Shown here: piece by piece, positions 26,897 through 35,856 of the stretch | Numbering within the stretch: the stretch's first letter is position 1 | How the letters are laid out: each line of letters opens with the position of its first letter | NCBI RefSeq assembly: GCF_036231945.1 | Contig: NZ_CP109599.1 | Location: forward strand, 2,016,501 to 2,080,500 | Origin: Streptomyces sp. NBC_01429 | GTDB taxonomy: Bacteria; Actinomycetota; Actinomycetes; Streptomycetales; Streptomycetaceae | Length of the DNA stretch: 64,000 nucleotides | Reading direction: 5' to 3' | Made by a program: the position numbers and the translations under genes | Notes under the pieces: model-generated | Database searches by the model: none | What the model saw: only the letters and a program-made list of their open reading frames with translations | Told to the model about the DNA's origin: nothing

Positions 26897-28075
26897 TCAG
26901 CGCAGACCGGTGGAGCGGCGCAGCGCCGCCTGGATGAGGACGTCGATCAGCTCCGCGTAGCCGACGCCGCTCTCCTGCCACATCCGGGGGTACATGGAGA
27001 TGGGTGTGAAGCCCGGCATCGTGTTGATCTCGTTGATGACGAACTCGCCGTCCTCGGTGAGGAAGAAGTCGGCCCTGACCAGCCCCTCGCAGGAGGCCGC
27101 GTCGAACGCCTCGACCGCGAGCCGCTGGACCTCGGCCGTCTGCTCCTCGGTGAGCGGCGCGGGGACCAGTCCGGCGGCGGAGTCGATGTACTTGGCCTCG
27201 AAGTCGTAGAAGTCGTGCGCCGTGACGGGCGGGATCTCGGCGGGCAGGCTGGCGCGCGGGCCGTCCTCGAACTCCAGCACACCGCACTCGATCTCGCGAC
27301 CGCGCAGCAGCGACTCCACCAGGATCTTGGGGTCGTGGCGACGGGCCTCGGCGATCGCCTCGTCCAGTCCCGCGAGGTCGTCGACCTTGGAGATGCCCAC
27401 GGAGGAGCCGGCCCGCGCGGGCTTCACGAAGACGGGCCAGCCGTGCTCGCCGGCGAAGTCGACGATCTTCTTGCGGACGGCGGCGGCCCGGTCGGCGGCG
27501 GAGCCCGCCCCCCGCTCCCACTCGCGGGGGCGGATCACCACGTACGGGCCGACGGGCAGCCCGAAGGAGGTGAACACCCGCTTCATGTACTCCTTGTCCT
27601 GGCCGACGGCCGAGGCGAGGACACCCGCGCCGACGTACGGGACGCCGGAGAGTTCCAGCAGCCCCTGGAGGGTGCCGTCCTCCCCGTACGGGCCGTGCAG
27701 CACGGGGAAGACGACATCGACGTCGCCCAGCGCCTTGGGCACCGAGCCCGGTTCGCTGTAGACGACTTCGCGGTTGCCGGGGTCGGCGGACAGGACGACC
27801 GTGCCGTCCGTGGACTCCGCGATCTGCTCGACGCTCGGCAGGGTGCGGCCGACGATGGCCATCCGCTCCGGATCGTCGGCGGTGAGCGCCCAGCGGCCGT
27901 CGGTGGTGATTCCGATGGGCAGGACGTCGTACTTCGTACGGTCGATGGACCGCAGTACGGCGCCGGCCGTGACCACCGAAATGGCGTGCTCGGAGCTACG
28001 TCCGCCGAAGACGACGGCCACGCGCGGCTTGCGGAGCTGCTGCTCAGGGCTCTGGGAGGAGTTCTCGCTGCTCAT
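26897..28075 (-). CDS. ddl: D-alanine--D-alanine ligase
   Basis: A 392-residue ATP-grasp ligase for peptidoglycan precursor synthesis. VAVVFGGRSSEHAISVVTA, VFPVLHGPYGEDGTLQG, PVFVKPARAGSSVGISKV, GREIECGVLE and the metal-binding INEINTMPGFT are all present. A Tyr-containing omega-loop (KYIDSAAGLVPAPL) points to D-Ala-D-Ala rather than D-Lac specificity. The frame stays open far upstream over gpsA, but homology begins at this ATG. Confidence 0.96.
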   Translation of the reverse strand: MSSENSSQSPEQQLRKPRVAVVFGGRSSEHAISVVTAGAVLRSIDRTKYDVLPIGITTDGRWALTADDPERMAIVGRTLPSVEQIAESTDGTVVLSADPGNREVVYSEPGSVPKALGDVDVVFPVLHGPYGEDGTLQGLLELSGVPYVGAGVLASAVGQDKEYMKRVFTSFGLPVGPYVVIRPREWERGAGSAADRAAAVRKKIVDFAGEHGWPVFVKPARAGSSVGISKVDDLAGLDEAIAEARRHDPKILVESLLRGREIECGVLEFEDGPRASLPAEIPPVTAHDFYDFEAKYIDSAAGLVPAPLTEEQTAEVQRLAVEAFDAASCEGLVRADFFLTEDGEFVINEINTMPGFTPISMYPRMWQESGVGYAELIDVLIQAALRRSTGLR

Positions 28076-28131
28076 ATCGCGATGAGAGTACCTGTTGGAG
28101 GGGGCCCGAGTCAGCGTAGGTGGCGCCGGAG

Positions 28132-29133
28132 TCAGCGGCGTTCGGGCTTGGCGCTGCGCGACATGAGTTCCTTGAGCGCGACGAGCGGCGGCTTGCCGTT
28201 GTGCACGATGTCCACGACGGTCTCGGTGATCGGCATGTCGACCTCGTGGCGCCGCGCCAGATCCAGTACGGACTCGCAGGACTTGACGCCCTCGGCGGTC
28301 TGCTTGGTGACCGCGATGGTCCCTTGGAGGGTCATGCCGCGGCCGAGGTTGGTGCCGAAGGTGTGGTTGCGGGAGAGCGGCGAGGAACAGGTGGCGATCA
28401 GATCGCCCATTCCGGCGAGTCCGGAGAAGGTGTGCGGGTCGGCGCCCATGGCGAGTCCGAGCCGGGTGGTCTCGGCCAGTCCCCTGGTCATCAGGGATGC
28501 CTTGGTGTTGTCGCCGAGCCCCATGCCGTCGGCGATGCCGACCGCGAGGCCGATGACGTTCTTGACCGCTCCGCCGAGTTCGCAGCCGACGACGTCGGTG
28601 TTGGTGTACGGGCGGAAGTACGGCGTGTGGCACGCGGTCTGGAGCCGCCGGGCGACCGCCTCGTCCCGGCACGCCACGACGGCGGCGGCGGGCATCCGGC
28701 CCGCGATCTCCTTGGCGAGGTTGGGCCCGGTGACCACGGCGACCCGGTCGGCGGGCGCCTTGGCGACCTCCTCGATGACCTCGCTCATCCGCTTGGCGGT
28801 GCCGAGTTCGACGCCCTTCATCAGCGAGACGAGGACGGTGTCGCGGGGCAGTACGGGCGCCCACGCGGCGAGGTTGGCGCGCAGCGTCTGCGACGGCACG
28901 GTCAGTACGGTGAACTCGGCGCCCCGGGCGGCCTCGGCCGGATCCGTCGTGGCCCGTATGCCCGGGGGCAGTTCGAACCCCGGCAGATAGTCCGGGTTGG
29001 TGCGCGTGGTGTTGATGGACTCCGCGACGTCCGCGCGGCGGCCCCAGACCGTCACCTCGCACCCCGCGTCGGCCAGGATCATGGCGAACGCCGTGCCCCA
29101 TGAACCAGCCCCGAATACGGCGACCCGCGTCAC
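28132..29133 (-). CDS. gpsA: Glycerol-3-phosphate dehydrogenase [NAD(P)+]
   Basis: A 333-residue enzyme that makes sn-glycerol-3-phosphate for phospholipids. It has the N-terminal dinucleotide fold VAVFGAGSWGTAFA, GPNLAKEIAGRMPAA, GGAVKNVIGLAVGIADGMGLGDN and GLAGMGDLIATCSSPLSRN. The GTG start overlaps the stop of plsC by 4 nt (GTGA), indicating coupled translation, and GAGGGG precedes it. Confidence 0.96.
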   Translation of the reverse strand: MTRVAVFGAGSWGTAFAMILADAGCEVTVWGRRADVAESINTTRTNPDYLPGFELPPGIRATTDPAEAARGAEFTVLTVPSQTLRANLAAWAPVLPRDTVLVSLMKGVELGTAKRMSEVIEEVAKAPADRVAVVTGPNLAKEIAGRMPAAAVVACRDEAVARRLQTACHTPYFRPYTNTDVVGCELGGAVKNVIGLAVGIADGMGLGDNTKASLMTRGLAETTRLGLAMGADPHTFSGLAGMGDLIATCSSPLSRNHTFGTNLGRGMTLQGTIAVTKQTAEGVKSCESVLDLARRHEVDMPITETVVDIVHNGKPPLVALKELMSRSAKPERR

Positions 29134-29876
29134 TTCGACCCCTCTTCCGCGGCCTTGCGCCGCTGTTCCGCCCTGGCCTCGCGATGGTCGTACGGGGCCG
29201 TCGGCGCCGGCTCCCCGCGTAGCTCGGAGAGCAGTTCCGTGATCGCGGCCATGATGACCTCGGTGACCTCGCGCAGCAATTCGGTGGTGATCTCCTCGTC
29301 GTAGTAGCGCGAGATGTCGACGGGCGGGCCGACCAGCACCCGGTGCGTCTTGCGCGGGAGCAGCTCGGGCTTCCTGGCGTACGGGGCCAGGAGCAGGTTG
29401 GCGCCCCACTGCGCGACGGGGATGACCGGGCAGCGCGTCTGGAGCGCGACCCTGGCGACACCGGTCTTGGCGGTCATCGGCCACTGCGCCGGATCGCGGG
29501 TGAGCGTGCCCTCGGGGTAGAAGGCCACGCATTCACCGCGCTCGACGGCGTCGATGGCGGCCCGGTAGGCGCTGAGCGCGTTGGTGCTCTCGCGGTAGAC
29601 GGGGATCTGCCCCGTACCGCGCATCACCGCGCCGATGAATCCCGAGGTGAATAGGCCGTTCTTCGCGAGGAAGCGCGGAACGCGTCCCGTGTTGTACTGG
29701 AAGTGCGCATAGGCGAACGGGTCGATGTGTGAATTGTGGTTCACCGCCGTGATGAATCCGCCGTCGGCCGGGATGTGCTCCGCCCCCTGCCAGTCCCGCT
29801 TGAGCAGTACGATCAGCGGCGGTTTGGCGATGACCGCCGCCAGGCGGTACCAGAAGCCGATTCTGCGGCGGGACAC
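29130..29876 (-). CDS. plsC: 1-acyl-sn-glycerol-3-phosphate acyltransferase
   Basis: A 248-residue LPLAT-family acyltransferase with the catalytic NHNSHID (HxxxxD), GQIPVYR and FYPEGTLTRD motifs. It acts on glycerol phosphate lipids at the membrane. Coupling to gpsA joins substrate supply and acylation in one operon. The GTG has GAAGGTG upstream. Confidence 0.9.
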   Translation of the reverse strand: MSRRRIGFWYRLAAVIAKPPLIVLLKRDWQGAEHIPADGGFITAVNHNSHIDPFAYAHFQYNTGRVPRFLAKNGLFTSGFIGAVMRGTGQIPVYRESTNALSAYRAAIDAVERGECVAFYPEGTLTRDPAQWPMTAKTGVARVALQTRCPVIPVAQWGANLLLAPYARKPELLPRKTHRVLVGPPVDISRYYDEEITTELLREVTEVIMAAITELLSELRGEPAPTAPYDHREARAEQRRKAAEEGSK

Positions 29877-30046
29877 TCGGACACCTTCCTCTTCTCGCCC
29901 GGCTCCACGCCCGGCTGCCGGGGATCAAGTGTGGCCCCGGCCCCCTGCTCTGTCGAGAACACGGTACGCCTCGCCTCCGGGTCGGGGACGGTGGGCCGGG
30001 AGGGCGGGGCGCGGGGGCGCCGGGCGACAATGGAGGGCCGCTACGC

Positions 30047-30736
30047 ATGGACGGAGAGTTCGCCACGGACACCGACCCGACCGCCCGCTGGTCCCTGGTT
30101 GTTCCGCTCAAACCGCTGCGGCTGGCCAAGAGCAGGCTCGCCGCCTCCGCCGGGGACGCGCTGCGCCCCCGGCTGGCCCTCGCGTTCGCGCAGGACACGG
30201 TGGCCGCGGCGCTGGCCTGCGCGGCGGTCCGCGATGTGGTGGTCGTCACGGACGATCCGACGGCGGCGGAGGCGCTGGGCGCGCTGGGTGCGCGCGTCGT
30301 ACCCGACACCCCTGGAGGCGGTCTCAACGCGGCGCTGGCGCACGGTGCGCGGGCCGTCAGGGCGTCCAGGCCGCAGGCGGCGGTGGCCGCGCTCAACGCG
30401 GATCTGCCGGCGCTGCGCCCCCGGGAACTGGGCCGGGTGCTGGGCGTGGCGGGCTCTTTCCGCCGGGCTTTTCTCGCGGACGCCGCCGAAATCGGTACGA
30501 CATTGCTGGCCGCGGCGCCCGGGACGGAATTGAATCCGGCTTTCGGCGGGCCGTCCAGGCACCGCCATTTGTTGTCGGGCGCGGTGGAAATCGAGCTGGC
30601 CGGGGTGGATTCCGTACGGCGCGATGTCGACACGGGCGACGATCTGAGGGTGGCCGCCGGGCTGGGACTGGGGGCATTCACGGCGTCCCGGTACGCCGGA
30701 CACGAACGGCCGGCGGCGCGGCCTTCCGGGCTCTGA
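30047..30736 (+). CDS. cofC: 2-phospho-L-lactate/PEP guanylyltransferase (coenzyme F420 synthesis)
   Basis: A 229-residue nucleotidyltransferase-fold protein of the CofC/FbiD family: WSLVVPLKPLRLAKSRLA, VVVVTDDP, NADLPALRP, GTELNPAFGGPS and DVDTGDDL. It guanylylates phospholactate or phosphoenolpyruvate for F420. The ATG has GGAGGG upstream. Divergent from plsC; other F420 genes are not in the window. Confidence 0.88.
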   Translation: MDGEFATDTDPTARWSLVVPLKPLRLAKSRLAASAGDALRPRLALAFAQDTVAAALACAAVRDVVVVTDDPTAAEALGALGARVVPDTPGGGLNAALAHGARAVRASRPQAAVAALNADLPALRPRELGRVLGVAGSFRRAFLADAAEIGTTLLAAAPGTELNPAFGGPSRHRHLLSGAVEIELAGVDSVRRDVDTGDDLRVAAGLGLGAFTASRYAGHERPAARPSGL

Positions 30737-30779
30737 GCGGCCGGGAACGGGCCGGTTCGCGGACCGATACGCTCGGCTC

Positions 30780-30983
30780 ATGCAGGCGACTTCGTACACC
30801 TATGAATCCGAGACCCGCACCGGAAGTGTGCTGCTGGACGACGGCACCCCGGTGGAGTTCGACGCTGCGGCCTTCGACGCCGGCGGACTGCGACTGCTCC
30901 GACCGGGTCAGCGGGTGCGGATCGAGACCGAGGGGGAGGGCGCGTCGCTGCGCGTCACGCTGGTGACGCTCCAGACGCTCTGA
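30780..30983 (+). CDS. Small OB-fold-like hypothetical protein
   Basis: A 67-residue protein with alternating short beta-strand patterns (TGSVLLDDGTPVEFDAAAF... RLLRPGQRVRIETEG), resembling cold-shock/OB-fold proteins but lacking the RNP motifs. It lies 43 nt after cofC and may be co-transcribed with it. Function not known. Confidence 0.72.
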   Translation: MQATSYTYESETRTGSVLLDDGTPVEFDAAAFDAGGLRLLRPGQRVRIETEGEGASLRVTLVTLQTL

Positions 30984-31018
30984 GGCCCTCCCGTCCCCGG
31001 TGGCGCGGGCGAACGCCG

Positions 31019-31050
31019 CGGGCCGGGCTCCCCGAGGGGAGCCCGGCCCG
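31019..31050. terminator. Bidirectional intrinsic terminator
   Basis: A perfect 14-bp GC stem closes a CGAG tetraloop between the convergent small OB-fold-like gene and hupS. There is no strong U-tract on either side. Confidence 0.75.
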
Positions 31051-31088
31051 GCGCGTGTGGCCCTGCTTTTACATCCTCTGCTCTGCCG

Positions 31089-31733
31089 CTACTTCCTGGC
31101 GGCGGTCTTCTTCGCCGTGGTGGTGCGCGCGGTCGCCTTCCTGGCGGGGGCCTTCTTGGCCGTCGTCTTCTTGGCGGGCGCGGTCTTCTTCGCCGTGGCC
31201 TTCTTCGCCGTGGCGGTGGCCGTGGTCTTCTTGGCCGTGGTCTTCTTCGCCGCCGGGCTGGTCTTCTTGGCGGTGGCCTTCTTCGCCGTGGTGGTCTTCT
31301 TGGCGGCCGTGGTCTTCTTGACCGCGGCCTTCTTCGCCGTGGCCTTCTTGGCGGTGGCCTTCTTCGCCGCCGCCTTCACCGTCGTACGGCTGGAAGATCC
31401 GCCCGAGAGGCTGCCCTTGGGGGCCTTCTTGACGGCCACGTCGTTCTTGGGGAGCTTCTTCGAGCCGCTGACCAGGTCCTTGAAGCCCTGACCCGCGCGG
31501 AAGCGCGGCACCGAGGTCTTCTTGACCCGGACGCGCTCACCCGTCTGCGGGTTACGGGCGTAACGGGCCGGGCGGTCGACCTTCTCGAACGAGCCGAAGC
31601 CGGTCACCGAGACCCGGTCCCCCGCGACGACCGCACGGACGATCGCGTCGAGTACCGCGTCGACCGCGTCCGCGGCCTGCTGCCGGCCGCCGACCTTGTC
31701 CGCAATCGCTTCTACGAGCTGCGCCTTGTTCAC
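31089..31733 (-). CDS. hupS: HU-family nucleoid protein with histone-H1-like tail (HupS)
   Basis: A 214-residue protein. Residues 1-93 are a complete HU domain (MNKAQLVEAIADKVGG, GFGSFEKVDRPARYARNPQTGE, VPRFRAGQGFKDLV). Residues about 105-214 are a Lys/Ala/Thr/Pro tail made of KKATAKK-type repeats like eukaryotic linker histone. This two-part form is typical of actinobacteria and in Streptomyces is linked to spore nucleoid compaction. The coding repeats make the DNA here internally repetitive. Confidence 0.95.
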   Translation of the reverse strand: MNKAQLVEAIADKVGGRQQAADAVDAVLDAIVRAVVAGDRVSVTGFGSFEKVDRPARYARNPQTGERVRVKKTSVPRFRAGQGFKDLVSGSKKLPKNDVAVKKAPKGSLSGGSSSRTTVKAAAKKATAKKATAKKAAVKKTTAAKKTTTAKKATAKKTSPAAKKTTAKKTTATATAKKATAKKTAPAKKTTAKKAPARKATARTTTAKKTAARK

Positions 31734-31784
31734 GTCTTCCCCTTCGGAGACATTGCCAGAACGAAAGTGTTCAAGCTTTTTCGC

Positions 31785-31813
31785 ACGTTAGGCAGATATA
31801 TACCGCAAATCAA
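31785..31813 (-). promoter_or_regulatory. Probable hupS promoter
   Basis: On the minus strand TTGATT and TAACGT are separated by exactly 17 nt, in an AT-rich stretch containing TATATATC. It lies about 50 nt before the hupS start. Confidence 0.6.
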
Positions 31814-31876
31814 ACACGAAACGGGCTAATCACCCTAGTGCCGCAACGAAGTCGACCTGGTGGAGTTCCGCGGAGG

Positions 31877-32104
31877 TCAGTCACCTTCGGGAAAACGACC
31901 CTCGTCGAGGTCCTTCATCAAGCGGTCCAGACGCCTTGCCGCGTCCGGGAGATCGTGTTTCGCCGCCGCCGTGATGACGAGCAGCTTCCGGGAGAGCGCC
32001 TTGCGCACGCCATCCGGGACCTGCAGTGCACGCACCGTCGCGTGCGCTTCTTTGAGTTGTTCGGCGACCAACCCGTAAAGCTTGAGTTGGTTGTCGCGTT
32101 CCAT
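31877..32104 (-). CDS. Small conserved hypothetical protein
   Basis: A 75-residue, highly charged, probably all-helical protein (QLKLYGLVAEQLKEAHATVRAL, SRKLLVITAAAKHDL, RRLDRLMKDLDEGRF). The ATG has no clear ribosome-binding site. I recall homologues between hupS and leuD in Streptomyces but no function. Confidence 0.68.
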   Translation of the reverse strand: MERDNQLKLYGLVAEQLKEAHATVRALQVPDGVRKALSRKLLVITAAAKHDLPDAARRLDRLMKDLDEGRFPEGD

Positions 32105-32160
32105 GCACCGATTGTGCCATCTGGGGCGAGTTGTCGCCCGACGGGGGCTCAACAAGCAAC

Positions 32161-32190
32161 TGCACCCCCTGCCCGTAGGCAGGGGGTGCA
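32161..32190 (-). terminator. Intrinsic terminator after leuD
   Basis: A 13-bp perfect stem (TGCACCCCCTGCC and its complement) with a CGTA loop starts 18 nt after the leuD stop. The minus strand continues TTGCTTGTTG. Confidence 0.8.
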
Positions 32191-32208
32191 GTAGGGGAAA
32201 AGCGCTGA

Positions 32209-32817
32209 TCAGGCGGTAATCGTGCGCGGTTTGAAGGACGGCCTGGCGGCCTCGTAAGCGGCGATGTCGGCTTCGTTCTGAAGGGTGAGGCTGATGTCGT
32301 CCAGCCCGTTCAGCAACCGCCAGCGGGCGTTCTCGTCAAGCTCGAAATCGGCCACAAGCGCTGCTCCGTCAGGGGCAGTGGCGCGAACCTGGCGCTTCTC
32401 CAGGTCGACGGTGACCTCGGCCCGCGGGTCGCTCTCGGCGATCTGCCACAGGGCGTCCACGACCGGCTGCTCCAGCACGACGGTCAGCAGGCCGTTCTTG
32501 AGCGAGTTGCCGCGGAAGATGTCGGCGAACCGGGACGAGATCACGGCCTTGAAGCCGAAGTTCTGGAGCGCCCACACGGCGTGTTCGCGCGACGAGCCGG
32601 TGCCGAAGTCGGGTCCGGCGACCAGCACCGTGGCCCCGGCGTACTCGGGCCGGTTGAGCACGAACGACGCGTCCTTGCGCCACGCCTCGAAGAGCCCGTC
32701 CTCGAAGCCGTCGCGGGTGACCTTCTTGAGCCAGTGCGCCGGGATGATCTGGTCGGTGTCGACGTTGCTGCGGCGCAGCGGAACGGCGCGACCGGTGTGT
32801 GTGGTGAAGGCTTCCAT
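32209..32817 (-). CDS. leuD: 3-isopropylmalate dehydratase, small subunit
   Basis: A 202-residue protein with the LeuD swivel-domain motifs [16 protein letters not shown] and [17 protein letters not shown]. With LeuC it isomerises isopropylmalate in leucine synthesis. It starts 2 nt after the leuC stop, so translation is coupled. Confidence 0.96.
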   Translation of the reverse strand: MEAFTTHTGRAVPLRRSNVDTDQIIPAHWLKKVTRDGFEDGLFEAWRKDASFVLNRPEYAGATVLVAGPDFGTGSSREHAVWALQNFGFKAVISSRFADIFRGNSLKNGLLTVVLEQPVVDALWQIAESDPRAEVTVDLEKRQVRATAPDGAALVADFELDENARWRLLNGLDDISLTLQNEADIAAYEAARPSFKPRTITA

Positions 32818-32819
32818 GG

Positions 32820-34259
32820 TTATCGCGCTCCAGCGGGCGTACGGCCGGTGGCATCGGCGTCGGACAGATCGGCGGGCGAGGCCAGATGGCCCAGTACCGC
32901 GGTGGCGGCGGCGACCTGCGGCGAGACCAGATGGGTCCGGCCGCCCTTGCCCTGCCTGCCCTCGAAGTTGCGGTTGGAGGTCGACGCCGAGCGCTCGCCG
33001 GGCGCGAGTTGGTCGGGGTTCATGCCCAGACACATCGAGCAGCCCGCGTGCCGCCATTCGGCGCCGGCGGCGGTGAAAACCTTGTCCAGACCCTCGGCGA
33101 CCGCCTGGAGGGCGACCCGTACCGAGCCGGGGACGACCAGCATCCGTACCCCGTCGGCCACTTTGCGGCCGTCCAGCAGCGAGGCCGCCGAGCGCAGGTC
33201 CTCGATACGGCCGTTGGTGCAGGAGCCTACGAAGACGGTGTCGACCTTGATGTCGCGCAGCGCCTGTCCGGCGGTCAACCCCATGTACTCCAGGGCCTTT
33301 TCGGCGGCGTACCGCTCCGAAGCGTCCTCGTACGAAGCCGGGTCGGGGACCTGTGCGGAGAGCGGCGCGCCCTGGCCGGGGTTGGTGCCCCAGGTGACGA
33401 ACGGGGCGAGCGCGGCGGCGTCGATGAGGACCTCGGCGTCGAAGACCGCGTCGTCGTCGGTGCGCAGTGTGCGCCAGTAGGCGACCGCCGCGTCCCACTC
33501 GTCGCCCGCGGGTGCGTGGTCGCGGCCCTTGAGGTAGTCGAAGGTGGTGTCGTCCGGGGCGATCATGCCCGCCCTGGCGCCGGCCTCGATGGACATGTTG
33601 CAGATGGTCATCCGGGCCTCCATCGAGAGTTTCTCGATGGCCGGGCCCCGGTATTCGAGGATGTAGCCCTGGCCGCCGCCGGTGCCGATCCTGGCGATGA
33701 CGGCGAGGATCAGGTCCTTGGCGGTGACATCGGCGGGCAGTTCGCCCTCGACCGTGATGGCCATGGTCCTGGGACGGGCCAGCGGCAGCGTCTGGGTGGC
33801 CAGCACGTGCTCGACCTGGCTGGTGCCGATGCCGAACGCCAGCGCGCCGAAGGCGCCGTGGGTGGAGGTGTGGCTGTCGCCGCAGACCACGGTGGTGCCG
33901 GGCTGGGTCAGCCCCAGCTGCGGGCCCACGACGTGGACGACGCCCTGCTCGACGTCGCCCAGCGAGTGCAGCCGTACGCCGAAGTCCGCGCAGTTCTTGC
34001 GCAGCGTCTCCAACTGGATCCGGGAGACGGGGTCGGCGATCGGCTTGTCGATGTCGAGCGTCGGGGTGTTGTGGTCCTCGGTCGCGATGGTGAGGTCGAG
34101 TCGCCGGACCTGCCGACCGCCCTTGCGCAGGCCGTCGAACGCCTGGGGGCTGGTCACCTCGTGCAGCAGGTGCAGATCGATGAAGAGGAGGTCGGGCTCG
34201 CCCTCGGCGCGCCGGACGACATGGTCGTCCCAGACCTTCTCCGCGAGTGTCCTACCCAT
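32820..34259 (-). CDS. leuC: 3-isopropylmalate dehydratase, large subunit
   Basis: A 479-residue aconitase-family protein with cysteines for the 4Fe-4S cluster in VGSCTNGR and CSMCLGMN, plus TEDHNTPT and [15 protein letters not shown]. The ATG follows GGAGGGAAAGCG. It is divergent from ndgR, whose product is known in Streptomyces to bind this intergenic region. Confidence 0.97.
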   Translation of the reverse strand: MGRTLAEKVWDDHVVRRAEGEPDLLFIDLHLLHEVTSPQAFDGLRKGGRQVRRLDLTIATEDHNTPTLDIDKPIADPVSRIQLETLRKNCADFGVRLHSLGDVEQGVVHVVGPQLGLTQPGTTVVCGDSHTSTHGAFGALAFGIGTSQVEHVLATQTLPLARPRTMAITVEGELPADVTAKDLILAVIARIGTGGGQGYILEYRGPAIEKLSMEARMTICNMSIEAGARAGMIAPDDTTFDYLKGRDHAPAGDEWDAAVAYWRTLRTDDDAVFDAEVLIDAAALAPFVTWGTNPGQGAPLSAQVPDPASYEDASERYAAEKALEYMGLTAGQALRDIKVDTVFVGSCTNGRIEDLRSAASLLDGRKVADGVRMLVVPGSVRVALQAVAEGLDKVFTAAGAEWRHAGCSMCLGMNPDQLAPGERSASTSNRNFEGRQGKGGRTHLVSPQVAAATAVLGHLASPADLSDADATGRTPAGAR

Positions 34260-34405
34260 CGCTTTCCCTCCGGCCGGCCTCTGGCGGCCGGCATTCCTAG
34301 AGATGTGTGGGCCTACGTCCGTACCCCACGCACCGGACGTCGGCTGGGACCCGATACTCCGCGAGCCCGTACATACAGGTTGGCAAGTTCCCCGGGAAAT
34401 TGAAC

Positions 34406-34434
34406 TTGCGTTTCACAGAGTGAGACGCGAGTAT
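34406..34434 (+). promoter_or_regulatory. ndgR promoter with overlapping palindromic operator
   Basis: TTGCGT and GAGTAT are separated by 17 nt, and the A of the ndgR ATG lies 7 nt after the -10, where transcription would start. Between the two hexamers sits the palindrome CGTTTCAC-aga-GTGAGACG (34409-34427, one mismatch). ndgR has no ribosome-binding site, which fits a leaderless mRNA. An autorepressing IclR-type operator that also faces leuC is inferred. Confidence 0.55.
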
Positions 34435-34440
34435 CGTTTC

Positions 34441-35157
34441 ATGGACAACTCTAGCGGCGTCGGCGTTCTCGACAAGGCTGCTCTCGTACTGAGCGCCCTG
34501 GAGTCCGGTCCGGCCACCCTCGCCGGGCTGGTCGCGGCGACCGGGCTCGCACGGCCCACGGCCCACCGACTGGCCGTGGCACTGGAACACCACCGACTGG
34601 TGGCGAGGGACATGCAGGGCCGGTTCATCCTCGGTCCGCGGCTGGCCGAGCTGGCCGCCGCGGCCGGCGAGGACCGCCTGCTGGCCACGGCCGGACCCGT
34701 ACTCACCCATCTGCGGGACCTGACCGGCGAGAGCGCCCAGCTCTATCGCCGCCAGGGCGAGATGCGGATATGCGTGGCGGCGGCGGAACGGCTCTCCGGG
34801 CTTCGGGACACCGTGCCGGTGGGCTCGACCCTCACCATGAAAGCCGGTTCCTCGGCCCAGATCCTGATGGCCTGGGAGGAGCCGGAGCGGCTGCACCGCG
34901 GCCTTCAGGGCGCCCGTTTCACCGCGACGGCGCTCTCGGGCGTACGGCGCAGGGGCTGGGCGCAGTCGATCGGCGAGCGGGAACCGGGGGTGGCCTCGGT
35001 CTCGGCGCCGGTGCGCGGGCCGTCGAACCGGGTGGTCGCGGCGGTCTCGGTATCCGGACCGATCGAGCGGCTCAGCCGGCACCCGGGCCGGATGCACGCT
35101 CAGGCGGTGATCGACGCGGCGGGCCGGCTGAGCGAGGCCCTGCGCCGTACGAGCTGA
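34441..35157 (+). CDS. ndgR: IclR-family regulator NdgR
   Basis: A 238-residue regulator with an N-terminal winged helix (KAALVLSALESGPATLAGLVAATGLARPTAHRLAVALE) and a C-terminal IclR effector domain (DTVPVGSTLTMKAGSSAQILMAW). NdgR controls branched-chain amino acid and other amino-acid genes in Streptomyces; its position divergent from leuCD is characteristic. No Shine-Dalgarno is visible before the ATG. Confidence 0.92.
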   Translation: MDNSSGVGVLDKAALVLSALESGPATLAGLVAATGLARPTAHRLAVALEHHRLVARDMQGRFILGPRLAELAAAAGEDRLLATAGPVLTHLRDLTGESAQLYRRQGEMRICVAAAERLSGLRDTVPVGSTLTMKAGSSAQILMAWEEPERLHRGLQGARFTATALSGVRRRGWAQSIGEREPGVASVSAPVRGPSNRVVAAVSVSGPIERLSRHPGRMHAQAVIDAAGRLSEALRRTS

Positions 35158-35273
35158 GCCGCTTCCCCCGCCCCGCCACCCACTCTCCCCCCACCCGCTC
35201 CCCCCTCGCCACCCCCCTTCCGCCCCGCACGGACACCGGCAGGCCGCTCCAGCGCCGCAGCGGCCGGACCGGA

Positions 35274-35762
35274 TCACCCCCGCGAGGCGAGCCGCTCGGC
35301 GGCACTCTCCCCGCGCCGGCCCACCGGGATCACACCGGTGGCCTTTCCGAGGCCGAACTCCGGCATGTCGACGTAGACGTTCTCGTACGAGCCCGCCGGT
35401 ACGGCGTAGGTCTCGTGCCAGAACCCGACCCCGCCCCTCGCCGCCCGCATCCTGCGGTTGAAGGCGGCCCAGGCGGGGCGGTGCTGCCCGTCGGTGGCCG
35501 ACGCGTAGGCCAGCAGCTTCTCCTTCGAGTCCCAGTACTGGACGACATAGATCAGCCGGGGCCCCCCGATCAGGGTGCGCGCCCCGATCAGCCCGCTGCC
35601 CTTGTCCCGCGACAGCTCCCGGAGCATGCGCGGCATCGCGCCGACCACCGGCCACCAGTCGCGCGCCGCACGGAACTTGTTGATGCGCATCCCGATGAGG
35701 AAGACCGTCACCTCCCCCTCCGCGCGTGCGGTCATGCGTCCCTTGATCGGCTTCGCGGACAT
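35274..35762 (-). CDS. DUF4188-family protein
   Basis: A 162-residue protein. EGEVTVFLIGMRINKFRAARDWWPVVGAMPRML and VQYWDSKEKLLAYA, HRPAWAAFNRR, GVGFWHETY match the DUF4188 family, a dimeric alpha-beta barrel relative with heme-degrading-monooxygenase-like topology. The ATG has GGGGGA 5 nt upstream. It is divergent from a MerR-type gene, which probably controls it. The reaction is unknown. Confidence 0.8.
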   Translation of the reverse strand: MSAKPIKGRMTARAEGEVTVFLIGMRINKFRAARDWWPVVGAMPRMLRELSRDKGSGLIGARTLIGGPRLIYVVQYWDSKEKLLAYASATDGQHRPAWAAFNRRMRAARGGVGFWHETYAVPAGSYENVYVDMPEFGLGKATGVIPVGRRGESAAERLASRG

Positions 35763-35807
35763 ACCGGTCCCCCTTCGTCGATGCTTCCGCCCATCATTGG
35801 ATAGCTC

Positions 35808-35829
35808 CACTATCCATGCTTGGATAGTG
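35808..35829. promoter_or_regulatory. Palindromic operator in the DUF4188/MerR intergenic region
   Basis: CACTATCC-atgctt-GGATAGTG is a perfect inverted repeat. A further GGATAG copy lies just upstream, overlapping it as GGATAGctccaCTATCC. It is centred between the divergent genes, as expected for a MerR-type operator. Confidence 0.6.
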
Positions 35830-35856
35830 GCACTCTCCAGGGAAAGGTGCAAGCGC

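Noticed and set aside
26897..29461. An open frame of 854 codons that would fuse extra sequence to Ddl
   Set aside because: Only the part from 28075 down matches D-Ala-D-Ala ligase. The rest is an off-frame reading of gpsA and plsC with Arg/Pro-rich composition.
31120..31380. Repetitive DNA that could suggest a CRISPR or satellite
   Set aside because: It is coding: the repeats are KKATAKK units of the HupS tail, without spacers.
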